Source: Triglochin maritima
Lineage: Eukaryota > Streptophyta > Magnoliopsida > Alismatales > Juncaginaceae
Assembly (NCBI GenBank): GCA_963682175.1
Contig: OY821775.1
Location: 49,882,053-49,946,052, forward strand
Reading direction: 5' to 3'
Length of the DNA stretch: 64,000 nt
This document shows positions 23,101-33,227 of the stretch, piece by piece. Both the position numbers and the translations under genes were made by a program. Position 1 is the stretch's first letter, and the number at the start of each line of letters is the position of its first letter. The notes under the pieces were generated by a model, which did not search any database, had not been told where the DNA came from, and saw only the letters and a list, made by a program, of their open reading frames with translations.

Positions 23101-25532
23101 ATGGCCTCTCTCTCCTCTTTCCTCTCTCTCTTCACAATTCTCTTGGCCTCCTCCCTAATGTTGGTTGAGGCTGACTCAAACGAAACTGCCAATGCAAGTT
23201 CTCTCGTCAATGAGACTTGCGCCAAGACCCTCTACAAGGAGCTTTGCATGAAAACCTTGAATACCTCCGTCAAGGCCGCCACCGCCGACCTCAAAAGCCT
23301 CGCCTCTATTGCCATTGAGAAGGCCGAGAAGAAGGCCAGCAATACTGCCTCTCACATTGCCAAGTTGCTTGAGACGGAAGAGTACATATACTTTATCTAT
23401 CTATCTATCTCTCTGTTTGTTTGTTTTTTGGATACATTGAAATATTTTGTTACGTTAGTTTTGAATTTGTACGAAATTACGTACATGTTTGGGGTCGCAG
23501 ATGTAGGTACTATCCATTATCGAAAATAATTAAGTTGGTTTGTTGCTAAAACTCAAAGATCATATATATAATATATTAGATAAGTAATTTTAATTTTACT
23601 AATTTTGCTACATCCATCGATGATTAATCTATAACCTCTAACCAAACTTATTTTTGCACATAGATTTGTTGGGCAAGTCAACCGTATGTAAGTTTTGCTA
23701 TAATTCTAAATTTTCGGCGCGATATGAGTGTAGGCAACATATATCATAATATTTAATTTACATTTGAAAGATTTTTTTCTAAATCTTGTGGTATTTAAAG
23801 TTTCGATATTATTCCAAAACCAATGCAACTTTTGTATACGAAGAAAACCATGTCAGGCTTAAAATGCATGCATACACTAGTGGGAAAAATATCATATATG
23901 TCGATTATACAAAGGTGTATACGACGGATTTTTGCAATCCAAGTGTCCGACGTATATTCCACCGACGCATATACTCTTGTATATAAACCTCAACTATATA
24001 CAACCGACGTTTATACAATGTATAGATGTCGGATATATATGACTGGTGTCTATTATATCTTTAATGTACCCAACAAAAACATTACCGCCTGTTATACAAC
24101 CTATAACAGGCACCCAACCTCTACAATAATCAAGTCAAGTCGCATGTGCTCAAAGTGTCAATCTTTTGACCAATAACCGCGTAGAGCAAGCCCAAATGAC
24201 CAAACTCGATCGCATTTGTCTGTAGAGGAATGATGGAGTACATCAACCACAACAACAAAAAAATTTGGCCGATGTGAGACTAAACTTTTACGACCTATAG
24301 ACGTTGGATATATAGGGTGATCGACGTTTATACATATAGTACGACCTATAGACGTCGGTCACGCTATACATCTGACGTCTATACGTTTAAATAACAATAA
24401 TAATAAAAATTACGTCTTATAGACGTCGGCTACCCTATACAACCGACATTTATACATGGGTAAATTGTGAAAAAATAATTTACAATCATCTTAAACCCAA
24501 GTGCCAATCTTTTGACTATTAAATATATTTATCTATCTCATTTGCCTATTGTAGCTAGTGTGGTACCCAACTCCCATTTAGAAGTAAAGGAATGGTAGAG
24601 TACTTCAACCCCACCAACAATTTTTTTCCTCAAATGTAGAACTAAATTTCAACACATCTGACCACATACACACACATGTGTACATCAACACACATGTGAT
24701 AGTTACATTGATGTAACTATTTTCAAATCAATCCAAATAATTAACATTATTCTTATACAAAAAAATCTACATAAATTTTTATACGAAATAAATCCCAAAA
24801 ATGCATTAATTCTTATATAAAATAAATCAACATAAATTCTTATACAAAATAAATCTAAAAAAATAAACAAAAAATATTTTTCTTCTTTCAGGAGATATAG
24901 ACGTCGGTTATACTAAAAAACTGACGTTTATACAAATCTATAGACGTCGGATGTCCTAACATCCGACGTCTATACCTATAGAGGTCGAATGTTTTGATAT
25001 CCGACGTCTATTGTGCATTCTGCACTAGTGATAATGTACATATACTTGAACAAAAGGATTCTAGTTACTCCATATATATAGCTTCCAACAAAAATTAAGT
25101 CTCATGCCAATTGCCAAGTCCTAAAAAATTAATAGAACGCCTTCAAAATTGTTATTTTTTTGATAAATTTCACAACATAAGACAATGCGCTAAATGAATT
25201 TATTCTTCACGTACTAAAATATATATGTGTGTGACAGGAACTACCCTCCTACCATTCAACAATGCTTAATGGATTGTGCTGAGAATTATGAGGATGTCGT
25301 GGACCAGTTGAATGACTCATTGGGGCAACTTGATCAGTTCCCCAATGCATCACCGGATGACGAGGATGATATCATTACGTGGCTCAGTGCCGCCATGTCG
25401 GACGTGACAACTTGCGAGGAAGGATGCCAAATGCAAGGTGAAAAGAAGAATGTGCTCACTGAAAGAAACACAGAGTTCAACGGTCTCTGTAGCAATGCGC
25501 TCTCCATCGTCAAGCAACTTCTCAATCAATAA
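23101..25532 (+). CDS. Invertase/pectin methylesterase inhibitor (PMEI) family protein
   Basis: Two exons (23101-23381 and 25238-25532) join through GA/G into 191 codons, the normal PMEI size. Residues 1-25 are a signal peptide, so the product is probably secreted to the cell wall. The family folds as a four-helix bundle, and members inhibit either pectinesterase or acid invertase; sequence alone does not say which. The paired cysteines of the N-terminal hairpin are at 40 and 49 (NETC..KELC). Further cysteines occur at 103 and 107 (CLMDC), and CEEGC and LC follow later. The start at 23101 gives a clean signal peptide; the in-frame upstream ATG at 23068 would add a polar stretch. The 1.86-kb intron contains a CACTA element. 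Confidence 0.88.
23872..25033. mobile_element. Non-autonomous CACTA (En/Spm) transposon in PMEI intron
   Basis: The element spans 23875-25030. Its ends are CACTAGTG and the inverted CACTAGTG, flanked by the 3-bp duplication ATA (23872-23874 and 25031-25033), as expected for the CACTA superfamily. Subterminal regions hold many copies of a TATAGACGTCGG-type motif in both orientations, the usual transposase-binding arrangement. No transposase frame is present. It lies wholly inside the intron. Confidence 0.9.
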
Positions 25533-26336
25533 TCAAATCAATTGATTGCGATTTCCATTTTTTTCTATTTAGATCGTGTAATGTCATAATTATTGTGATA
25601 ATGGCTTCGTTTATTGCAATACTATCAACATTTCGGAAGTCTTGACTTTCTTCCAATAGGTATATATAAAGGATTGTGGTGTCTTATAATTTTTGAATGT
25701 TGGTTAGTAGATTTCTCGAAAAATCAAATATTCAGAGTATTTGCAATACTAATGCGAGATCGAACTCAAAATTTATGGTTTGGAAAATTCGGCAATTTTT
25801 GTTGTTGTTGAGAAACCGCAATTTGACGTCATTGTACTTGTTCCAAAATAGCCTAAGATGTTCTTGACATTAATTAAAATGGAAATGAATTATAAAGTGA
25901 TTAGCGTGAAAAAAGTCAACTACAGTTCTACTAATCCATGGATAAAAAAAACGTCGAGCTTAATAATGGTCACGTTAAGAACATTTATTATTTTATATGG
26001 TTTAATTTGCAAAATTTCCATCCGGCAACGGCGAGGGAGTAATAAATCTCGCGAACAACCAACGGATGTGCATATATGCAAAATTTGGTGAAAATAGGTG
26101 CGTGCAAGCTAATATCGAAAATACAAGTATAAAAACCCAATTACGACATCTTGAAGGTGCACACTAGCAAAAAACCCTTCTATGTATGCAATGTAACATG
26201 GTCAATGGATGTTTCATGTAACTGACATCAGAAAACTCTTGTCAATCATATTTTGTATGTTTGCAACTGTAACATGGTCAATGGATGTTTCATGTAACTG
26301 ACATCAGAAAACTCTTGTCAATCATATTTTTTTCAA
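25533..26336. other. Spacer between the PMEI gene and the MULE
   Basis: It contains the PMEI 3' untranslated region and no further gene that I can recognise. Near its end a 77-bp unit is tandemly duplicated (26192-26268 and 26269-26331). Confidence 0.5.
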
Positions 26337-26340
26337 TAAA
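26192..26340. repeat. 77-bp tandem duplication next to the MULE insertion site
   Basis: GTAACATGGTCAATGGATG and the following bases through CAATCATATTTT occur twice, almost identically, with a 77-bp period. Confidence 0.9.
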
Positions 26341-26491
26341 TTTTCTGAACTGCTAAACATCGTCCCAAAATTACTTAAATCGCCTCTTGAAATTACCAAA
26401 TTGTCATTCCTCCTATTTTTGCTTATATATCTCACAATTTCACTCTTTTTTCAAAACTTTCTCTTCCTATACCTACTACACAAGATTACGA

Positions 26492-29143
26492 ATGTCTCGG
26501 AGGCCAGGGAAGCAGCCAGCAGTTCCCCCGGTGTACCCGTATGAGGTAACATTACGTTATTTATTTGTTTTTTAAAAAAAAAAAAGTCGTCGGCGTCCGA
26601 GGGAAACGCCCCCCGCATGGGGCGGGCGTCCGAGGAAGCCGCTCCCCCTATGGGGGGAGCGGCTTCCGAGGACGCCCCCCGCATGCGGGGGGCGTCTACC
26701 TCGGATGCCGACCCGTAGCGGGAGACGTCTGCGGAAGACGTCTCCCCGTAGGAGGCGGCGTCTCCGACAGACGCCTCCACCTTGCGGGAGGCGTCTCTCG
26801 CAGACGCCTCCACCTTTTTTGTTTTTTTAATTAATAAATATCATAATTACTTTAATAAATAGTGATAAATCAAAAAAATTAATTTAACAAATTCTTATTA
26901 AGTTTAACATTTGTGATATTTAGTTTTAACAAATTTTGATTTAGTTTAACAATTGTTTTAATTTAGTTTAACAAATTTCGATTTAGTTTAACAATTTTGA
27001 TAATTTAGTTTAACAAATTTTGATTTAGTTTAACAATTTTGATAAATATGATAATTTAGTTTAACAAATTTAACAAATTTGTATTTAAAATTTCAATTAA
27101 TAGTCATCGGGTCACAGTGGAGGGAAAGGCAAGTCGATACCATTACACGCCTTCCGTTCTTTAGTTGATGATTCAGCACCGCGTCATCCACGTAGACGGG
27201 GGATATCTGCTTCGGTCAGGAGGGAGAGGGAGGCATTACGTCGTCGTGAGGAGGATGATTCCTTCGATGATGAGCATGTGGATAGTTTCGACGACGAGAG
27301 CGACGATGATGACCCGTATGAGTTAGTGCGGCCGGAGGTGGAGAGGCAGGGGGATTATAGCGGAGGACGTGGTCGAGCGGGTACTTCTACTTCCGCCGGA
27401 TGGATGGTGCGGAAGGGTAGGGGTGGGAGGTTTACGACCGGGGATTCGAGCTCGTGCACTGTTGATCCCCGCGCTCAGAAGAAGAAGAGGGTCCAGGACG
27501 ATTCATGGATCGTGAGCAGTATGACGCCTGGTGGTCCTTTAGATGGGAGCGTCATTCCTAGTTTCTGGGGTCACATTGCTAGACGGATCTGGGACGGAGA
27601 GGATCGGAAGGTTCTGAAGTGCCATAATCGGCACAGAGCCTGTACAGCACTACAGGGTTGGCGGTCTACACTGAGTGCTGATATCAGAGAGGAGATTAGT
27701 GCCACGCATTTGGGGCACTTACCGTACAACATGTTCCCTTATCTCGACATGCCTTTGATTTCGGCGTTTGTGGAGCAGTGGCAGCCTGACACCAACACTT
27801 TCCACATGCCTTTCGGAGAGATGACGATCATGTTTCACGATGTTTTCCAGATCTTGCGCATTCCTGTGGATGGTCGTCTGGTTAGTGCTCAGGGGTCGAC
27901 GTCTGAGCTGAGGTGTTATGTGGCAGAGTTGCTTGGTGTCACACCTGATGGTCTGGCGAGAGATACAGCTTTATGGAGTGGTGGTGGTGTCGGCATCGAC
28001 TCCCTTGAGGACCTATGCAGACGGGCACGACCTCCGCGGGCCGATGATACACAGTTGACGGCGTACCTATTCTTGATGCTCGGAGCCGTCTTGTTTGTCG
28101 ACAAGAGTGGTTGTCGGATCAGACCACGCGATCTACTGGAGGCTAGGGACCCGGAGACCGTTCGTGAGTACTCGTGGGGGTCAGCGACGTTGGCATACCT
28201 GTACCGGCAGCTTGGGATAGCTAGCCGTGCGGATTGTTCTGGGATTGCAGGTTGTCTAACGCTGCTGCAGGCGTGGATATACGAGTACTTTCCTGCATTC
28301 CGCCCGCATCGTGAGCGGAAGATTATCGACGAGGGTCATCCACGTTCGGGTATGTGGGCTGTCCGGAGCGAGGACAAGAGCGATGGACGATTGCGTTCCA
28401 TCCGCGCACGGCTAGATCAGATGACTGCATCAGAGGTATCAAACTTTACACCATTTATTTAATTTTAAGATGTATTATTATTAATGTGTTAAACTTTAGG
28501 TGGAGTGGTTACCCTATGGTCCTGACCCAGCAGCGGATGTCCCGAGGACTTTATTGATGGGTCTTATTCGTTATCGGGATATCATAGAGCCTTATATGCC
28601 CGATCGGGTCTTGCGTCAGTTAGGATATGTTCAGGTGATCCCGGTTGACATTCCGACACCAGAGCATGCGGTGCGGTCTGCGACAGCAGCGACGTACGAC
28701 GTCAGGTTCCCCGCTTCTACAGCGGAATCGACTTGGTGGACATTTCCGAGATCATGCCGATTGTTCCTTGGCGACTTCAGACGTAGTCGCGACCCCTCCG
28801 AGTGTGATGCACGTTATCTTGATTGGTTCGGTAGTTACTCACATCCTATCATCGTCCGTGGTGCCTCCCGGAGAGCAGATCGACCACCAGATAGGACGTG
28901 TGGCGATCTGGTAATTTTTTCATTTTATCTATATTTATTTGTACCGTATAATTTGTTAATGTACGCTAATGTTATTGTTATGTGCAGTGGATGGGTAAGA
29001 TGATACGGGCTGTAGACCCAATCTTGCAGATGAGGGATGAGCTGCCAGACGATGCCAGAGCTGCATGCGGAGATTTGGATGAGATCATACACTCGTGGCA
29101 TACTCAGTTAGGCATCTCCGACCATGATTCGGATGATGAGTAG
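26492..29143 (+). CDS. Plant mobile domain (MAIN-like) protein carried by the MULE
   Basis: Four exons (26492-26545, 27104-28435, 28500-28910, 28988-29143) keep phase and give about 650 residues. The N-terminal ~130 residues are charged and disordered (FDDESDDDDPYE, then RGRAG). The body shows the plant mobile domain (PMD) pattern: PYLDMPLISAFVEQW, then HMPFGEMTIMFHDVFQILRI and VDGRLVS. PMD proteins occur in transposons and in host proteins such as MAIN and MAIL1, which act in transposon silencing and genome stability. The role inside a transposon is unknown. The C-terminus is acidic (SDHDSDDE). A possible small frame change near 28850-28900, where another frame looks equally protein-like, leaves exon 3 less certain. 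Confidence 0.8.
26586..26817. repeat. GC-rich palindrome array in PMD intron 1
   Basis: A block of about 230 bp, very GC-rich against an AT-rich background, is made of nested palindromes around GGCGTC / GACGCC, for example GACGCCTCC and GGAGGCGTC. It sits entirely inside the first intron and mirrors the array at 32321-32580 near the other end of the element. Confidence 0.85.
26860..27095. repeat. Degenerate TTTAGTTTAACAAATT array
   Basis: A short motif, TTTAGTTTAACAAATTTTGA and variants, recurs around ten times in the second half of PMD intron 1. Confidence 0.8.
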
Positions 29144-29502
29144 GCTGATCTGTTGTACCGTACTCTTACTATTTGCATTTATATTTGTTTATCTGTTGTA
29201 CGCTTAGTATTTGTGTTTGCTTATCTGTGGTACGCTTAGTATTTGCATTTATATTTGTTTATCTGTTGTACGCTTATTATTTGTATTTGTGTTTGTGTTT
29301 GCTAACATGTCGTACGCTTATTGTTTGTATTTGTGTTTTGCTTATCTGTTGTACGCTTATTATTTGTATTTGTGTTTGATAACCTGTCGTACTATTATAT
29401 ATAATGCAAATAAAGCAAACATATCAAAACATATTACATAATAAAGCAACACTATATAATGTACAAACATATCAAAACATATTACATAATTATACAAACA
29501 TA
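29144..29502. repeat. Tandem repeats between the two convergent MULE genes
   Basis: Bases 29160-29395 are an irregular tandem repeat of a unit containing TTATCTGTTGTACGCTTA and TATTTGTATTTGTGTTTG. It is followed by copies of ATATCAAAACATATTACATA. It likely holds the 3' ends of both transcripts. No separate gene is supported. Confidence 0.7.
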
Positions 29503-32500
29503 TCAAAACATATTACATAATTGTTGCCAATATGCTATCCTATTTTGGTACTCCAGCTCCCATCCAATAACACTCTCATCTCGTATTTGATACCACAGAG
29601 TCGCTATAGGAGGTACGGGGAATCCCTCATTCAATTCCAAACGAATGTAATGAGCGTAACTCCCTAAATGAGCAATAATCAACTCTCTGCACGGTCTCGT
29701 CACGGTAGGCGGACTCTCCCAAGGTAGAACTGTAAGACATGGGTACAATGAACCATCAGTTCCGAGAGAGAAGAACATAACTGCACACTTGTAAAAATTT
29801 GCAATGGGAAACAAGTCCGTCCACGTCTCCATATAGTGATTCTCGCCACAAGGTCCCCCGCCCCAATTAATCCGGTGACGAGCCTCCGCCACACCGTCGT
29901 AGTATACGTGCTCATAAAAAGATGGGTTCGCAGCTATCTCATTTGAAATCGAACGACGTGCGAGTTGCCAATTGTCTTCACCACCGTGGAAAACATCGGC
30001 GACACATCGAAATCCACAGTTTCCATCAGCACATACATCATTCCACTGGTGTAGGAATGGCATAATGATTCCTGGAATTCTATCTCCATATGGGAAGTCG
30101 TCTACGTCAGCCCGCCCAGTCACTACAATATGAACAAAAAATACAGTTACATATAATAACAAAAGATACATATTTACTGAAATAAATAACAAAATTATAA
30201 TAATAATAAATATAGGGATGGTATACCTGATCCTCCCCTCACAGACGAAGAACCAGAAGATCGACCACGACCTTTGCTTCCACTACCGGAAGAACGACCA
30301 CGACCTCTACTCCCACTACCTGAAGATCGACCACTACCTCGCTCTGCATACTCAAACGCACTAGGGTCCCGTCGTGTCGACTTTCCCCTTGGTCGACCTC
30401 GTAGCTTTGTTTTTACTGCAGGCTCTTTCAAATTCGAATGTTCGGGGTGTAGCTGCTCGAATAAAACTCGAGAGGCAGATCGAATTACGGTAGGGTCACT
30501 TCATGCAATCTCATCAACCAGACTGCGAAAATGTTCGGCATCTTGAGCTGCCTGAGACACAAACTCTGCGTTCCCGGCTCCTTCTCCAATGACAAGTGTC
30601 CTCCAGAACGGATGAATCTGCTCTAAGTAAATTCCGTTTTCTGATTCAAGACATCCACGGATGGTACATGCGCAAGGTATCCCATGAGAAGTCAGAAAAG
30701 CGCACTCGCAACGATATTCAACTTCATCATCTAACTGTTGCATTCTCTTCACCTCCTGACTCAGCAACTGCAAACAGTGATGCGAAACTCTACCATTTAT
30801 GTGACGATATAGAGCATGTCCGAAATTAGTCAAATTTCGCCGTCTCGAGTCTTCAAGAAAGTTTCGAATATTCGTCAGCTGCATTTCAGTAGCCGCGTTG
30901 ACGCGCTCGAAAAGAGTGTCCAGAGCTGCAGTCGATGTAGAAATCCACTCTTTTAGAGCCGAATGAGCACTTTCGACCCTACAATTCGTGGTGTTCCCAA
31001 AATGAAGGACTTTGTTCGTCCAATTCAGCACAAACTTTTCTTTATGCACCAACCACGTGGTGTCCAGATACTCCGTGATAGCCGGCCACGATCTATACAA
31101 ATCTTTCAGAGCATACACAGCTCTATCATACTCGGCTTCTGAAGTAGAAAGCATGATCTTCCTCCATCTTCCACGCCTCAAAGTCTCTGCCATCTCCTTA
31201 TTCTTGCCGAATACGTGGTATGCGTAATTCAATACGTCTTTGTTGATGTGCCATGTGCAGAGTAAATGAGCAGAGTCAGGAAAAACCTCTCTCACTGGTC
31301 GCATAAGGCCTAACTCCCGGTCTGTTATTATTGCAGTCGGGCTGACAGTCCCCAATAACAGATCTCTCAACTTCTCCATCACCCACAAATAACTGGAGTA
31401 AGATTCATCCATCAAAATCGCATATCCAATAAGGAAATTCATGTTTGCTGGTGTGACCCCAATCATTTCGAACAAAGGCATCTTATACTTGTTCGTCTTG
31501 TAAGTCGAATCCATGCAGATAACGAAAGGATATGTCCGCAACAACTGGACTGACGTCGGATGTGCCAAAAAAGCGTGAGTGACGACATCAGTTTCTGGAT
31601 CCGCCATAATCCAATGTAAGTACTCACACTGCACTGCTTGGTAGAGAAACTGCTGGACGGGATTCCGATCTTCAGATTTTGTCCTCCTCATGTAATCTCT
31701 GAAATTATAAATATGTCTTTGATTTGGATTGTCCTCCGGGAATTTTTCTTTTACTGCCTTCAAGATGTTCCGTGGTTTTGCTTGCGCCTCTGTCATATCA
31801 CGAACAATCTTCTTCGCCCCAGAACTTAGACCACTAATTTGACGATGACCCTCTGGATAAACTGCCAGTCTGTGGTTGTGATGTCCGTGAGCACTATTAT
31901 AAACCACAACCCATCCATCACGATCTCGTCGCTCCACCACTTTTATTAAGAAACGGCAACCGCAACCCTTTCTTTTGGTGTTTCTTCGAAGTGCAGTATC
32001 CATATCCCGAGACTCCATTTGATTTCGCCGGTCGCATCTCAAATAACAATCCATCCGACTATCTGATCTTGTTTTGTACGACGACACGACCAAAAAAAAC
32101 CCAGCTCCGATAGCTACTTGTTTGGCCCATTTACATGCTTCATCGATTGTTTCAAAGATTTGTGTAGTTTGAAATAACTCACTGTAATCCACTCCATCAC
32201 CACCGAAATCTGGAACCTACAAAAATAAAATCGAAATTAAAAAAATTAAAAAATAAAATCGAAATTAAAAAATTTAAAAAATAAAGTCGAAATTAAAAAA
32301 ACAAAATCAAAATCAAAAAAAAAAACAGGCGTCTGTATTAGACGCCTGCCCCATGGCTGGGGCGTCTGTGTTAAACGCCTTCCCCAACGGTAAGGCGTCT
32401 GCGTAGGACGCCTTGTCGTAGGGAAGGGCGTCTAATACAGACGCCTTACCCATGGGGAGGACGTCTACATAAGACGCCTCTCCCATTGTGTAGGCGTTTG

Positions 32501-32638
32501 CGTTAGACGCCTCAGCCATGGGGAGGGCGTCCTACGCAGACGCCCTCACCATGGGGGGGGCGTCTAATGCAGACGCTCGGCCCAAAAATTTCCCCGCGCC
32601 AGGCTTACCTCACCCGATGCATCACCCTCGCCAGACAT
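29503..32638 (-). pseudogene. MULE transposase fused to an OTU-type cysteine protease, one in-frame stop
   Basis: Three exons (32638-32609, 32216-30227, 30122-29503) keep phase over 880 codons, interrupted once by TGA at 30503-30501 (codon about 582). An N-terminal zinc-binding region (CGCRF ... HGHHNH) resembles the FAR1/WRKY-GCM1 fold. The MULE transposase core has the DDE triad candidates D246 (CMDSTYK), D309 (ITDRELG) and E425 (CRVESAH), then a SWIM-like motif CEC...CAC near 512-527. After the stop come a basic Gly/Arg/Ser region with KLRGRPRGK (AT-hook-like) and an OTU protease domain with DGNC (C709) and AHYIRL (H831). Transposase-OTU fusions are known in plant MULEs. The stop may be a fresh mutation or may separate two products. 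Confidence 0.85.
32321..32580. repeat. GC-rich palindrome array in transposase intron 1
   Basis: Repeated units pair GGCGTCT and AGACGCC around short cores such as CCCATGG, giving many potential hairpins. The array lies inside the first intron of the transposase gene (32608-32217) and mirrors the block at 26586-26817. Confidence 0.85.
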
Positions 32639-32803
32639 TTTCGTGGTGTTTTTACTGATAAATTATGAATATACAAGACCATAAGCCTTATTTATAGACA
32701 CGGGACGATATGGGTATTAAATATATTGTTAAGGGCAATTTGGTAATTTCAAGGGGCGATTTAAGTAGTTTTGGGGCGACGTTTAGTAGTTCCCTAAATT
32801 TTC

Positions 32804-33227
32804 AAATGAGAGTGCTATTTATGAATTCTATGTTGCCTAAATTTCATCCTCAGAAGTTAGAATTGCAGGTTGGCATTTTAGGTACTCGTCCAAGTGACCA
32901 TACTTCACTTGCTACATTTTGCATTTTAATCTCCTCTCATCACATGGTTAAATTCTTGCTGCTTATAAGATACAACACTTCCTCGTTAGGATTGATTTCT
33001 CTAAGCTAATAACTATTATAAGTTGGATTTGTCTCGTAACCTCAGCCATGGAAGATGAGTGGTTCCTTTCTCTTCCTGCCTAAGTTTTGAAAATAATAAT
33101 TTATCGATCAGTTAGATATGATTCTGTATCACTGAACTCTAATTCATCCCATTGTGAACATAAATTTGATCTTATAGCTGAGTTTACTCAAATGTGTGAT
33201 AATGTCACCCATTTGTTTGTACTTACA
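32804..33227. other. Spacer between the MULE and solo LTR 2
   Basis: AT-rich sequence with no recognisable gene or RNA. It separates the MULE target duplication from the next solo LTR. Confidence 0.5.

Larger units (their letters stand above)
26337..32803. mobile_element. Two-gene Mutator-like element (MULE) with TIRs and 9-bp TSD
   Basis: The element runs from about 26346 to 32794 (6.4 kb). It is flanked by the 9-bp duplication TAAATTTTC (26337-26345 and 32795-32803), the usual MULE length. The terminal inverted repeats, about 60 bp and roughly 85 percent identical, start near ACTGCTAAACATCGTCCC at the left and ACTACTAAACGTCGCCCC at the right (inverted). Both include TACTTAAATCGCC and TGAAATTACCAAATTG. 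Inside are two convergent genes: a plant mobile domain protein (+) and a transposase-OTU protease (-). Each gene begins just inside one TIR and has a small first exon followed by an intron filled with GC-rich palindromes. Confidence 0.92.

Noticed and set aside
26586..26817. CRISPR-like look of the regularly repeated palindromes
   Set aside because: Eukaryotic nuclear DNA, irregular spacing, no cas genes; they are transposon subterminal arrays.
27916..28104. Minus-strand frame inside the PMD gene
   Set aside because: Antisense shadow of a continuous 444-codon exon with domain motifs.
29173..29441. Cys/Leu-rich frames between the MULE genes
   Set aside because: Products of the tandem repeat TATTTGTATTTGTGTTTG; likely 3' untranslated sequence.
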